A stretch of 64,000 nt of DNA, taken from Streptomyces vinaceus. GTDB lineage: Bacteria > Actinomycetota > Actinomycetes > Streptomycetales > Streptomycetaceae. The stretch covers positions 3,514,001 to 3,578,000 of the forward strand of contig NZ_CP023692.1 of assembly GCF_008704935.1 (NCBI RefSeq). The letters are read 5' to 3'. The notes under the pieces are model-generated. The model saw nothing but the letters and a program-made list of their open reading frames with translations, was not told where the DNA came from and made no database searches. Of this stretch, positions 49,366 to 58,533 are shown piece by piece. Each line of letters begins with the position of its first letter. The first letter of the stretch is position 1. The position numbers and the translations under genes are program-made.

Positions 49366-51963
49366 CTACACCTGCCCCGGACCCACCCTCCAGACCCAGA
49401 CGTCCTCGACCTTCTGCGGCTCGCGCCCCAGCAGCTCGCTGATCATGTCCCGCAGCTCGATGCCCCGGTCCTGGAACGGCAGCACGACCGCCCCCGCCTT
49501 CCAGAACTCCAGGTCGCGGCGGGCCTGGTCCCGCCACTGCGGGGTGATCTCCGGCGGCTGCTGCCCGTACCGGACGTCCCGCAGGAGGTTCGACAGGTGG
49601 CGCGGGGTGGCCCCGTAGATGCCGATCCGGTCGGGACCCCACGGGCCGTTGAAGTAGCCGCCGGCCAGCCGGAAGCCGAAGTCCGCCTCGACCTGCCAGT
49701 GCAGCGCGTCCGCCTGGCCCGGGTCGGGCAGCGGTACCGGAACGAGTGCTTCGCCGTCCTTGACGTAGCCCTTCCAGGCGCCCGAGGTGATGAACGCCGG
49801 CACCGGTGCCCGCTCGCGTACGGCCAGCGGCAGGGGCAGCACCGGGATCAGCGCCGCCGCCACCGCGAGCAGGCCGAGCGTGCGCAGCTCGCGCGTGCGC
49901 ATCCGTACGATCCGGTCCAGCGCGAGAGCGAGCAGCACGCCCAGGACGGGAGCGCACACCATCGCCACGCGCCCCTCGATCACCGACTCGAACAGCGGCA
50001 GCTTCACCATCAGCCGCCAGGGCCCCGGCAGCACGACGTCCGTACGCGGGACCGGCACCCAGGGCCCGAGGGACAGCGCCAGCGCCACGCCCCCGGTGAT
50101 CGCGAGCGCGCGGACCAGCCTGCGGCGCCACATCCACACGCAGACGGCCGCGCCGAGCGCCAGTAGCGGCCAGCCGTAGAAGGCGTTCTGCTCGGTGGTG
50201 TTCAGCGAGAGCCGCCCGGCCGTCTCGGCGTCGCCGAAGAGCGAGCGGGCCGCGTACTCGACCAGGGCGCGCGGGCTGTTGCCGGCGTTGTCGCCGTGCA
50301 GCACCGAGTGGTAGCTCTGCGGGCCGAAGAACTGCCAGTACAGCGGGTAGATCAGCAGCGGTACGCAGACGCCCGCGGCGATGACCAGACCGAGGCCCAG
50401 CGGCCGCGCGGCCGCGAGCGCGCGCCGCCGGTCGACCAGCAGGTACGCCAGCGAGAAGACCAGCATGCCGAGCGCGGCGATGAGCAGCGGCTCCTCGCCG
50501 AGGAAGATCTGGTACGTCGCGAACAGGCCGAGCAGGACCCCGTCGCGGACGATGTTCCTGCCCTCGCACAGGCGCAGGGCCCGGTCGATGATCAGCGGGA
50601 GCATGAAGAGCACGACGAAGTTCGGGTGGCCGTTGGCGTGCGAGACCATCGGCGGCGCGAAGGCGGCGAGCGCCCCGCCCGCGGCGGCGGCCCAGCGGCT
50701 CTGCACGAGGCGGCGGCGGATCAGCCAGTACCAGGTCCAGGCGCTGGCGGCCATGCCGAGCGTCAGGACGAGCGCGAAGGTGACCGTCTCCCCGAACAGG
50801 AGCGTGACCGGGATCAGGGGGACGGTCAGGCCCAGCATGGTGGCGTTGGCCATCAGGTTCACGCCGTCGGGCATGCCCTGGGCCGTGGTGAAGAGCGGGT
50901 TGCGCAGGTGGGTGATGTTGTCGGTGGCTACGCCGACGAACCACTCCCACTGGTTCTGGTCCTGGAGCGCGTCCGCGAGGTAGCGGCCGTCGAGGTCCGC
51001 CCACAGGCCGTGGAAGACGTACGCGGAGAGGGCGAGGAAGACGGCGGCGACGGCGAGGCCGCCCGCGTTCAGGCGGAAGAGCTCGGCGAGGGCGCGGCGC
51101 CGGTCGCCAGGGGCCGTGGTGCGGCGGGGGCCGGGGCGGGGGCCGGGGCCGGCGGGCGGCTTCGGGGTACGGGTACGGGTGCGGGTACGGCTCACCGGTA
51201 CCTCGGCGACGTGCCAGCCCTGGCGGCGCACCCAGCGCAGCACCTCGGCGTCGACGGCCGGGCCGTCGAGGACGGAGGCGCCGAAGGCGGCCCGTGCCCG
51301 GTCGCCGTCGAAGAGGGCGAAACCGCAGGTGTCGGCGCGGAAGCCCGGAATCCCGGGGATGCCCAGGGCGCGGACCAGGCGGTTCCCCGACCGGCCGAGG
51401 GCGGCGGTCGCGCGCTCGCCCCCGCCGCCGTCGATTTCGCTGCCGCTCCCGCTCCCGCTGCCCGGGGCCGCTTGGCCGAGGGCCTGCTCCAGGTGCTCCA
51501 GCTCGGCCGGCGGCGTCCTGAGCCCGGCGTCGGCGAGCAGCACCCGCTCCCCGGCACAGCCGAGCACTCCGGCGCGCAGCGCGGCGCCCTTGCCGCGGTG
51601 GTGCGGGGAGCGGATCAGCCGGATCCGGGGCTCGTCCGCGGCCGCGGCCTCGACGAGGGCGGCGGTGTCGTCGGTGGAGGCGTCGTCGGCGACGACGAGC
51701 TCCCAGTCGCCGGGGCCGCTGCCGAGGCGGGCGTCGAGGTGGGCGCGGAAGGCGTCGAGCGTCGGGCCGATGCGGTGCGCGTCGTCGTGGGTGGGGATGA
51801 CGACGGAGAGCCGGACGGCGCCCAGCCAGGCGGGGGCGGCCGCGGCCGCTGCGGGGTCGGTGGTGCGGGGCGTGCCGGTCGCGCCGCTGGTGTGGGTCGT
51901 GCCGCTCGTGTCGGTCGTGCCGCTCTTGTCGGTCGTGCCGCTCTTGTCGGTCGTGTCGGTCAC
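49366..51963 (-). CDS. Glycosyltransferase family 2 fused to a polytopic membrane domain
   Basis: An 865-residue fusion. Residues 1-35 are a TDKSGT-type repeat from 18-bp DNA repeats; 50-260 are a GT2 domain (LSVVIPTHDDAHRIGPTLDA, ELVVADDASTDDTAAL, GKGAALRAGVL) without a clear DxD; about 325-700 hold roughly ten membrane helices with an extracytoplasmic loop pattern (YLADALQDQNQWEWF) like lipid-linked sugar transferases of the GT-C class; the end is a soluble domain. It probably uses polyprenyl-linked sugars. The GTG start at 51963 overlaps the GntR stop (GTGA). The gap 49213-49365 contains nothing recognisable. Confidence 0.82.
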   Translation of the reverse strand: MTDTTDKSGTTDKSGTTDTSGTTHTSGATGTPRTTDPAAAAAAPAWLGAVRLSVVIPTHDDAHRIGPTLDAFRAHLDARLGSGPGDWELVVADDASTDDTAALVEAAAADEPRIRLIRSPHHRGKGAALRAGVLGCAGERVLLADAGLRTPPAELEHLEQALGQAAPGSGSGSGSEIDGGGGERATAALGRSGNRLVRALGIPGIPGFRADTCGFALFDGDRARAAFGASVLDGPAVDAEVLRWVRRQGWHVAEVPVSRTRTRTRTPKPPAGPGPRPGPRRTTAPGDRRRALAELFRLNAGGLAVAAVFLALSAYVFHGLWADLDGRYLADALQDQNQWEWFVGVATDNITHLRNPLFTTAQGMPDGVNLMANATMLGLTVPLIPVTLLFGETVTFALVLTLGMAASAWTWYWLIRRRLVQSRWAAAAGGALAAFAPPMVSHANGHPNFVVLFMLPLIIDRALRLCEGRNIVRDGVLLGLFATYQIFLGEEPLLIAALGMLVFSLAYLLVDRRRALAAARPLGLGLVIAAGVCVPLLIYPLYWQFFGPQSYHSVLHGDNAGNSPRALVEYAARSLFGDAETAGRLSLNTTEQNAFYGWPLLALGAAVCVWMWRRRLVRALAITGGVALALSLGPWVPVPRTDVVLPGPWRLMVKLPLFESVIEGRVAMVCAPVLGVLLALALDRIVRMRTRELRTLGLLAVAAALIPVLPLPLAVRERAPVPAFITSGAWKGYVKDGEALVPVPLPDPGQADALHWQVEADFGFRLAGGYFNGPWGPDRIGIYGATPRHLSNLLRDVRYGQQPPEITPQWRDQARRDLEFWKAGAVVLPFQDRGIELRDMISELLGREPQKVEDVWVWRVGPGQV

Positions 51964-52640
51964 GCGCCGACCGCCTTCAGGCCCGCGGCCCAGTCCAGGG
52001 CGCGCTGGTTGTACGCGTGCACGAGGGCGCGTACCTCGTCGGCGTCGGCCCGTGTCACCGCTTCCACCAGCTCGTTGTGGCCGGACCACAGCCCGGTGTG
52101 CAGATCGGGGGCCGCCTTCAGGTGCGGGACGGCGAAGACCCAGCACTGCACGCGGATGCGGTGCAGGAAATCCGAGATGTACGTGTTGCCGACCAGCCCG
52201 CTCAGCTCCCTCCAGAAGCGCAGGTCGTAACCGATCAGCACTTCGAGGGAACCGCTCTGCGCGGCCCTGCACGCCTCTTCGGCACGACGGCGCACCGACA
52301 CCAGCATTTCGCCGGAGCCGGGCGCGGTGCCGCGCTCGACGAGCCGCCGGAAGATCCCGTCCACTATGAGCGTACGGGCCTCGATCATGCCCCGGTAGTC
52401 GTCCACGGAGAAGACGCGCACGCGAAAGCCCCGGTGCTGCACCGATTCGAGCAGTCCCTGGGCGGAGAGGTCGACGAGCGCCTCGCGTACGGGGGTCGCG
52501 GAGACCTCGTACTTGTCGGCGATCTGCTTGACGGTGAACTCGGTGCCCGGTGGCAGGCGTCCCGCCAGCACCTCGTCACGCAGCGCGTCCGCGATCTGCT
52601 GGCGAAGTGTGTTGCGGGTGACAGCGCCGCTGCCTGGCAT
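51960..52640 (-). CDS. GntR family (FadR/FCD-type) transcriptional regulator
   Basis: A 226-residue regulator with the GntR winged helix (LRQQIADALRDEVLAGRLPP, ADKYEVSATPVREALVDLSA) and an FCD-type ligand domain containing RFWRELSGLVGNTYISDFLH and HNELVEAVTRADADEVRALV. ATG 52640 follows AAGGAGA. It is the promoter-proximal gene of an operon with the glycosyltransferase fusion, so it may control that gene or the aminotransferase 100 bp upstream. Confidence 0.9.
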   Translation of the reverse strand: MPGSGAVTRNTLRQQIADALRDEVLAGRLPPGTEFTVKQIADKYEVSATPVREALVDLSAQGLLESVQHRGFRVRVFSVDDYRGMIEARTLIVDGIFRRLVERGTAPGSGEMLVSVRRRAEEACRAAQSGSLEVLIGYDLRFWRELSGLVGNTYISDFLHRIRVQCWVFAVPHLKAAPDLHTGLWSGHNELVEAVTRADADEVRALVHAYNQRALDWAAGLKAVGA

Positions 52641-52740
52641 AGGGGTCCGTCTCCTTGAGTGAGGTTTCGGACACCTTAGGCCAGGCAGCGAGGCTGAAAC
52701 CGATCGAACGGTGGTGGCTTTCGTCTCGGCCGACGGGCGG

Positions 52741-54123
52741 TCAGGCGGACGTGGTGTGGCGGTCCGCGACCGTCAGCGCCTCGTCCAGCAGGGCCAGGCC
52801 CTCCTTGGCCTCCGCCTCGGTGATGTTGCAGGGCGGGACGACGTGCGTCCGGTTCATGTTCACGAAGGGCCACAGGCCGGAGGCCTTGCAGGCCGCCGCG
52901 AACTCGGCCATCGGCGCGTTGTCGGCCCCGGCCGCGTTGTACGGGACGAGCGGCTCGCGCGTCTCCTTGTCCCGTACGAGCTCCAGCGCCCAGAAGGCGC
53001 CGAGGCCGCGGACCTCGCCGACCGACGGGTGGCGCTCGGCGATCTCGGTGAGCGCCGGGCCGATCACGTTCGCGCCCAGGTGGGCGGCGTGCTCGACGAC
53101 GCCCTCCTCCTCCATGGTGTTGATCGTCGCCACGGCGGCGGCGCAGGCCAGCGGGTGGCCGGAGTACGTCAGGCCACCGGGGTAGGGACGGGTGGCGAAG
53201 GTCTCGGCGATGGCGGCCGAGATGGCGACGCCGCCGAGCGGCACGTACCCGCTGTTCACGCCCTTGGCGAAGGTGATCAGGTCGGGGGTGACGTCCCAGT
53301 GCTGGGCGGCGAACCACTTGCCGGTGCGGCCGAAGCCGGACATGACCTCGTCGAGGACGAAGACGATGCCGTGGCGGTCGCAGAGCTCGCGCACGCCCGC
53401 GAGGTAACCGGCCGGCGGGGTCATGATCCCGGCGGTGCCCGGCACGCTCTCCAGGATGATCGCGGCGATGGTCGCCGGGCCCTCGAAGGCGATGGTGTCG
53501 GCGAGGTGCGCGAGGGCGCGCTCGCACTCCTCGGCCTCGGTGGTGGCGTGGAACGGCGAGCGGTAGAGGAACGGGCCCCAGAAGTGGACGACGCCGGCGG
53601 CCGCGGTGTCGGAGGGCCAGCGGCGCGGGTCGCCGGTCAGGTTGATCGCGGCGGCGGTGGCCCCGTGGTACGAGCGGTACGTGGAGAGCACCTTCTGCCG
53701 GCCCGTGTGCAGACGGGCCATGCGGACGGCGTTCTCGACGGCCTCGGCGCCGCCGTTGGTGAAGAAGACCTTGTCCAGGTCGCCCGGGGTCCGCTCGGCG
53801 ATGAGGCGTGCGGCCTCGGAGCGGACGTCGACGGCGAAGCCGGGCGCGAGGGTGCAGAGCCGCGCGGCCTGCTCCTGGATCGCGGCGACGACCTTGGGGT
53901 GCTGGTGGCCGATGTTGGTGTTCACCAGCTGGGAGGCGAAGTCGAGGTAGCGGTGGCCGTCGTAGTCCCAGAAGTACGACCCCTCGGCTCCGGCGACGGC
54001 GAGCGGGTCGATCAGGGCCTGGGCGGACCAGGAGTGGAAGACGTGGGCGCGGTCGGCGGCCTTGACGGCCGCGCCGGTGGCCGCGAGGTCTGCGGGGTTG
54101 CCCGTGGTGACGTGAGGGGTCAT
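52741..54123 (-). CDS. Class III PLP-dependent aminotransferase
   Basis: A 460-residue omega-type aminotransferase: YFWDYDGHRYLDFASQLVNT near 50, FFTNGGAEAVENAVRMARLH near 120, LDEVMSGFGRTGKWFA near 250 and the PLP lysine in TFAKGVNSGYVPLGGVAI near 288. It resembles beta-alanine/taurine-pyruvate aminotransferases; the amine donor cannot be told. ATG 54123 is preceded by TAGCGT-N6, a leaderless layout. It is divergent from the DJ-1/MarR operon across a 200-bp gap with two palindromes. Confidence 0.9.
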   Translation of the reverse strand: MTPHVTTGNPADLAATGAAVKAADRAHVFHSWSAQALIDPLAVAGAEGSYFWDYDGHRYLDFASQLVNTNIGHQHPKVVAAIQEQAARLCTLAPGFAVDVRSEAARLIAERTPGDLDKVFFTNGGAEAVENAVRMARLHTGRQKVLSTYRSYHGATAAAINLTGDPRRWPSDTAAAGVVHFWGPFLYRSPFHATTEAEECERALAHLADTIAFEGPATIAAIILESVPGTAGIMTPPAGYLAGVRELCDRHGIVFVLDEVMSGFGRTGKWFAAQHWDVTPDLITFAKGVNSGYVPLGGVAISAAIAETFATRPYPGGLTYSGHPLACAAAVATINTMEEEGVVEHAAHLGANVIGPALTEIAERHPSVGEVRGLGAFWALELVRDKETREPLVPYNAAGADNAPMAEFAAACKASGLWPFVNMNRTHVVPPCNITEAEAKEGLALLDEALTVADRHTTSA

Positions 54124-54242
54124 GCGGCCACGCTAAGAGTGCCCAGGTGGGAGGGGATATCGGCGGACTGTCTGCGGGTGGGTGCCGGGTCTCGGCAGTC
54201 TGTCGGCAGCTGGTGGGGAAGCGGGGTGCTTGTCGATCGATT

Positions 54243-54276
54243 GACAGCAGACTGTCGAACTGACAGCCTGCTGTCA
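54243..54276. promoter_or_regulatory. Paired palindromic operator upstream of the DJ-1/MarR operon
   Basis: GACAGCAGACTGTC (54243-54256) and TGACAGCCTGCTGTCA (54261-54276) are related palindromes with centres 19 bp apart; the first overlaps TTGACA at 54241-54246, a good -35 hexamer. They probably bind the MarR protein encoded just downstream. Confidence 0.65.
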
Positions 54277-54323
54277 TAGGGGGAGGGAAACGGACGCTCG
54301 GAAGCATGGAAGAGGCGATGACG

Positions 54324-55028
54324 ATGACCGGGACGACCACTCCCACCACCCGCACCTCCCCGACCTCCCAGACATCCTTGACCTCCCCGACCTCCCCGAC
54401 CTCTCCGACCTCTCCCCGGCCGGTGCACCTCGCGGTCTACGACACGTACGCGGACTGGGAGACCGGCCACACCACCGCGCACCTCACCCAGCGCGGCTAC
54501 CCGGTCCGTACGGTCGGCCCGGCCGCCGGAGCGCCGGTCACCACCATGGGCGGCGTTCGCATCCAGCCCGACCTGGCCCTCGCCGACCTCGCGCCCGGGG
54601 ACTCCTCCCTCCTCATCCTGACCGGCGCCTCGCTCTGGGACTCCGGCGACGAGCTGGCCCCTTTCGCGGTGAAGGCGCGCGAGTTCCTGGCGGCAGGAGT
54701 CCCGGTCGCGGCGATCTGCGGAGCCACGGCCGGCCTGGCCCGGGAAGGGCTGCTCGATGCGTACGCCCACACCAGCGCGGCCGCCGCGTACCTGGCGCGC
54801 CAGCCGGGGTACGCGGGCGCCGGGCGGTACGTCGAAGCCGACGCGGTGACGGACGGCGACCTGATCACGGCGGGCCCGACGGAACCGGTCGCCTTCGCCC
54901 GGGAGGTCTTCGCCCGGCTGGACGTCTACGGGCCGGAGGTCCTGGACGCGTGGTACCGCCTGTTCCACGACTCGGACGCCAGCGCGTTCCCCGTGCTGAT
55001 GGCGGCGGCGGAGCGCGGCGATGCCTGA
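54324..55028 (+). CDS. DJ-1/PfpI family protein
   Basis: A glutamine-amidotransferase-like protein of about 234 residues. The core runs VHLAVYDTYADWETGHTTAH, LLILTGASLWDSGDELAPF and VAAICGATAGLAREGLLD, where Cys is the nucleophile at the elbow. It has a repetitive Thr/Ser/Pro N-terminus (TSPTSPTSPTSP) from 9-bp DNA repeats, probably dispensable. ATG 54324 is chosen because GAAGAGG lies 8 nt upstream; ATG 54306 and 54318 are alternatives. Its end overlaps the MarR start by 8 nt. Confidence 0.87.
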   Translation: MTGTTTPTTRTSPTSQTSLTSPTSPTSPTSPRPVHLAVYDTYADWETGHTTAHLTQRGYPVRTVGPAAGAPVTTMGGVRIQPDLALADLAPGDSSLLILTGASLWDSGDELAPFAVKAREFLAAGVPVAAICGATAGLAREGLLDAYAHTSAAAAYLARQPGYAGAGRYVEADAVTDGDLITAGPTEPVAFAREVFARLDVYGPEVLDAWYRLFHDSDASAFPVLMAAAERGDA

Positions 55029-55503
55029 CGCCCCGTCCGCTCTGCTGAGCCGTACCGCGCTCGGGGTGTTCGGCCTGAACGGCCGGTTCCTCGCGATCTC
55101 TGAGGAACTGGCCAGGCCGGCCGGGCTGACCGCGGCGTGGTGGCAGGTGCTGGGCGCGGTGCTCCAGGAGCCCCTGCCGGTGGCGGGGATCGCCCGGGTC
55201 ATGGGCATCACGCGGCAGAGCGTCCAGCGCATCGCGGACCTGCTGGCGGCCAAGGGCCTCGCGGAGTACGTCCCGAACCCGGCGCACCGGCGCGCGAAGC
55301 TGCTCCGTCCGACGCAGGAGGGGCGTGCCGCCGTCGCCCGCATCACCCCGGCCCACGCCGTACTGGCCACCCGGCTCGCGGAGGAGCTGGGCGAGGCGGC
55401 CTTCGCGGAGACGGTCGAGGTCCTGGACCGCCTCACGAAGGCGTTGGACGCGCTGCGGGGCGCCGGGGTCGACGGGGCTGCCGGAGCCCCGGAGTCGGAC
55501 TGA
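55021..55503 (+). CDS. MarR family transcriptional regulator
   Basis: A 160-residue MarR-type winged-helix protein with PLPVAGIARVMGITRQSVQR as the recognition helix region, then IADLLAAKGLAEYVPNPAHR as the wing. It starts inside the DJ-1 gene, so both are co-translated, and the paired palindrome at 54243-54276 is its probable operator. The signal it responds to is unknown. Confidence 0.9.
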   Translation: MPDAPSALLSRTALGVFGLNGRFLAISEELARPAGLTAAWWQVLGAVLQEPLPVAGIARVMGITRQSVQRIADLLAAKGLAEYVPNPAHRRAKLLRPTQEGRAAVARITPAHAVLATRLAEELGEAAFAETVEVLDRLTKALDALRGAGVDGAAGAPESD

Positions 55504-55534
55504 CCTGCGCGCGGAGAGGAGGCCGGTGGGGTGC

Positions 55535-55570
55535 GGTGCGGGCGCCCGGCGCGGTGCGGGTGCCCGGCGC
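55535..55570. repeat. 18-bp tandem duplication abutting the HIT gene stop
   Basis: GGTGCGGGCGCCCGGCGC (55535-55552) is followed directly by GGTGCGGGTGCCCGGCGC (55553-55570), 2 nt from the minus-strand TAG at 55573-55575. Confidence 0.85.
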
Positions 55571-55572
55571 GG

Positions 55573-56055
55573 CTACTGGGCTCCTAGCCGGTCCAGTTCC
55601 TCCCCGATGGCGGTGCGCAGGCCGTCATGCCGGGGGCCCAGCTCGTGGCGGGCCCCCCGCCAGTACTCCTCCTGCTCGTACCGCCACACCGGCACGCGGA
55701 CCAGCTCGGGGGGCTCCCAGTCGTAGCGGGGCCAGATGTGGGCGTGCAGGTACGGGTCGGTGTTGCCGAGGATCTCGATGTTCACCCGCCGGAAGGCCGG
55801 ATCGAGCCGCCGGCAGGCCCGTTCGACGGCCTCGGCGAGCCGCTCCATGTCACTGAGGTACGCCGTCCTGCGCGCCCGCGGCAGGTCCGAGAGCCGGGTC
55901 ACTGACGGGTCGTCGGTCAGCAGTACGGCGTACCCGGGGAGGAACTGCCGGTCACCGATCACGGCGAAGCCCTGGTCGAGGCGGCGCAGCACGGTCGGGT
56001 TCTCGCCCCGGTGCGCGCTGCCTATGCGGTCTTTGCGCCAGTCGGTGTTGGTCAT
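55573..56055 (-). CDS. HIT-like domain protein
   Basis: A 160-residue protein with the HIT fold pattern: YAVLLTDDPSVTRLSDLPRA, VNIEILGNTDPYLHAHIWPR near 91. The last His pair (HAH) matches part of the HxHxH motif of nucleotide-binding HIT proteins, but the third His is replaced. Substrate unknown. ATG 56055 is preceded by TAAGGT ending 7 nt upstream of the start base with no ribosome site, again leaderless-like. Confidence 0.8.
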   Translation of the reverse strand: MTNTDWRKDRIGSAHRGENPTVLRRLDQGFAVIGDRQFLPGYAVLLTDDPSVTRLSDLPRARRTAYLSDMERLAEAVERACRRLDPAFRRVNIEILGNTDPYLHAHIWPRYDWEPPELVRVPVWRYEQEEYWRGARHELGPRHDGLRTAIGEELDRLGAQ

Positions 56056-56293
56056 GGCGGGACCTTAGGGGACGGCCTTGCCGTCCACCCCCGGGATGCA
56101 TCCCCGGGGCGGCGTCGCGGAGTTGGCCGCCTGCTTCGGACGTGGCTCTCAGGTCTGCCCTGTCATACCTGAGAGCCACGTCGGAAGGGGGCTCTGCAGC
56201 GGGACGCCGACGATGCCCCTCAATTCCTAACTTCGGAACCGGAGAAGACGCGAGCCAGCGCCTCCGGACCGAGCGAAGGAAATGGGACCCGCC

Positions 56294-57307
56294 ATGACCC
56301 GCGCCGCAGGACGCCCCGATGGACGCCTCGAAGAACGCAGCGCCGGCCGCACGGCCGGACGGCACCGCGGCCGCCTGCGGCGCACCCTGCTGGCCGGGCT
56401 GGTCGCCGCGGCCGTCGTGCTGCCGGTGTCCGCCGCCGCCTCCCCCGACGTCCCCGCCCCGGCCCCGGCCGTGCTCGCCGAACAGACCGCGCTCCCGGAC
56501 CGGTACGCGGCCAACCGCGCCGGCCTCGCGGAGGCGGCCCGCATGGCGCGGGAGGCCGGCCGCACGGGCCGCGCGGCGAAGCTGGAGGCCATGGAGGCGG
56601 GCGGCACCGCCCGGTTCCTCGCCTTCGACGGCCGCGGCAGGGGCCGGGCGGTCGAGGTGCTCGGCGATCTGGAGCGCGCCGACCGGGTCGCCGTCCTGGT
56701 GCCCGGCTCCGACACCACGCTGGACACCTATCAGCGGTTCCGCGCCGGGGCCGTCGCCCTGCAGCAGCGCCTCCTGGCAGCCGGGCATCCCCGCTCGGCC
56801 GTGGTCGCCTGGCTCGGGTACGACACCCCGGGCACGGTCAGCCCGACCGTGCTGACCGCCGACCGGGCGGATGTGGCCGCCGCCGAACTGGGCCCCTTCC
56901 TCGACCGGTTGGGGCGGGCGGCGGCGCCCGGAGCCCAGCTCTCCCTGCTCTGCCACTCGTACGGGAGCGTGGTCTGCGCCCGGACCGCCACGGGCCCCGC
57001 AGTCACGGACATGGCCCTGTTCGGCAGCCCGGGCACCGGCGCCGGCTCCGCCGCCGAGCTGCCGACCGGGGCCCGGATCTGGGCCGGGCGCGGCGGGGCC
57101 GACTGGATCGGCCACGTGCCCCATGTCCGCCTCGGCGGGATGGGCTTCGGCACCGATCCCGTCGACCGGGCCTTCGGGGCCCGGGCGTTCCCGGCCGGCG
57201 CCGGCGGGCACAGCGACTACCTCAAGCCCGGCACCGCGTCCCTCGACAGCCTGGCCCGCATCGTCCTCGGCATCGACCCGACCGACCCGGAGGTCCCCCG
57301 TGTCTGA
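56294..57307 (+). CDS. Secreted alpha/beta hydrolase (DUF1023-like)
   Basis: A 337-residue exported protein: basic N-terminus, hydrophobic signal (TLLAGLVAAAVVLPVSAAAS), then a hydrolase domain with VAVLVPGSDTTLDTYQRFRA and the Ser elbow LLCHSYGSVVCA near 220; the His may be in AGGHSDYL. This is the DUF1023 pattern common among secreted Streptomyces esterases. ATG 56294 is chosen; ATG 56282 would place the start on the GAAGGA site. Its end overlaps the acyltransferase start by 8 nt. Confidence 0.85.
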   Translation: MTRAAGRPDGRLEERSAGRTAGRHRGRLRRTLLAGLVAAAVVLPVSAAASPDVPAPAPAVLAEQTALPDRYAANRAGLAEAARMAREAGRTGRAAKLEAMEAGGTARFLAFDGRGRGRAVEVLGDLERADRVAVLVPGSDTTLDTYQRFRAGAVALQQRLLAAGHPRSAVVAWLGYDTPGTVSPTVLTADRADVAAAELGPFLDRLGRAAAPGAQLSLLCHSYGSVVCARTATGPAVTDMALFGSPGTGAGSAAELPTGARIWAGRGGADWIGHVPHVRLGGMGFGTDPVDRAFGARAFPAGAGGHSDYLKPGTASLDSLARIVLGIDPTDPEVPRV

Positions 57308-58523
57308 GCTCCGCTCCCGCTGGTCCGTCCTCGCGGACCGCATCGACTCCGGGACACCCGCCGACCGGGACCGGGCCGTGGACGCCCTGCGGGCCTTCGC
57401 CATCCTCGGCGTGGTGCTGGGCCACTGGCTGGTGACCGCCCTGACCACCGCCGACGGCGGCCTGGGCACCACCAGTCCGCTGGCCCACCTGCCCTGGCTG
57501 GCACCGGTGTCCTGGGTGTTCCAGACCCTGGCCGTGTTCTTCCTGGTCGGCGGTCATGTCGCCGCCCGCGGCCACGCCTCGGCGCGCGAGCGCGGGGTCC
57601 CGTACGGGGTGTGGGTCGGGCAGCGGCTGTCGCGGCTGTTCCGGCCGGTCGCCGCGGTGCTCGCCCTGTGGGCCGTGGCGGCGGCCGGGATGCTGCTCGG
57701 CGGGGCCGAGCCGGACACCGTCCGGACCCTGCTGAAGCTCGTCCTCTCCCCGCTCTGGTTCCTCCTCGTCTTCGCCGTGCTCACCGCGGCCACACCGCTC
57801 GTGGCGCGGCTCGCTCCGCAGTGGCCGCTGGCCGTGGTGGCGGGTGTGGACCTGTGGCGGTTCGGCTTCGGCGGTCCGGAGTGGATCGGCTGGGTCAATG
57901 TGGCCGCGGGCTGGCTCGTCCCCTACACCCTGGGCGCCGCCTGGTCCCGCGGAAGGTTCGCCGGGCGCACCGCGGCCGCCCTGCTGCTGGGCGGGGGCGC
58001 CGCCGCCACCGCCGGGCTCGTCCTGTGGGGCGGGTATCCGGCCTCCATGGTCGGCGTTCCCGGGGCCCCGATATCGAATCTGAACCCGCCGACGCTGGCC
58101 GCGGTCGCGTTCGGACTGGCCCAGTGCGGGCTGGCCCTGCTGCTCCGCGGGCCGTTGGAGCGGGCCATGCGCCGGCCCCGGGCCTGGGCGAAGGTCGCGC
58201 TGATGAACCTGTCCGCGATGACCATCTTCCTGTGGCACCAGACCGCGATGATGGCCGTCACCGCCCTGGGGCTGCTGGCCCCCGTCGATCTGCCGGGGCT
58301 GCACACCGTGCCCGACTCCCCGTGGTGGATAGCCGCCCGGCTGCTGTGGCTGCCGGTGTTCGCCGCCGCGCTGGGCGTCTGCTGGGCCGCGTTCCGTACG
58401 TACGAGCAGGCCGGGCGGCCGGAGCGGGGCAAGTCCCCCCGGACGGCTCCCCGGACCTCCACCGGCTCCGGGGCCCCGGGCCGTGCCCCGCGGGCAGCCG
58501 AAGAGGTGACGGCCCATGCCTAG
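57300..58523 (+). CDS. Acyltransferase family 3 membrane protein
   Basis: A 407-residue integral membrane protein with about ten helices and the acyltransferase-3 start RDRAVDALRAFAILGVVLGH followed by FFLVGGHVAA and RLSRLFRPVAAVLAL, including the catalytic-type His near residue 41. Such enzymes O-acylate envelope polysaccharides or secondary metabolites. GTG 57300 has GGAGG upstream and overlaps the hydrolase stop, so hydrolase and acyltransferase are coupled; the histidine kinase gene starts just after it. Confidence 0.88.
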   Translation: MSELRSRWSVLADRIDSGTPADRDRAVDALRAFAILGVVLGHWLVTALTTADGGLGTTSPLAHLPWLAPVSWVFQTLAVFFLVGGHVAARGHASARERGVPYGVWVGQRLSRLFRPVAAVLALWAVAAAGMLLGGAEPDTVRTLLKLVLSPLWFLLVFAVLTAATPLVARLAPQWPLAVVAGVDLWRFGFGGPEWIGWVNVAAGWLVPYTLGAAWSRGRFAGRTAAALLLGGGAAATAGLVLWGGYPASMVGVPGAPISNLNPPTLAAVAFGLAQCGLALLLRGPLERAMRRPRAWAKVALMNLSAMTIFLWHQTAMMAVTALGLLAPVDLPGLHTVPDSPWWIAARLLWLPVFAAALGVCWAAFRTYEQAGRPERGKSPRTAPRTSTGSGAPGRAPRAAEEVTAHA

Positions 58524-58526
58524 GGT
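58521..58526 (+). promoter_or_regulatory. Candidate -10 element (TAGGGT) of the first histidine kinase
   Basis: TAGGGT ends 7 nt before GTG 58534 and overlaps the acyltransferase stop codon. It supports GTG 58534 over ATG 58516 as the kinase start. Confidence 0.45.
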
Positions 58527-58533
58527 GGACGAC

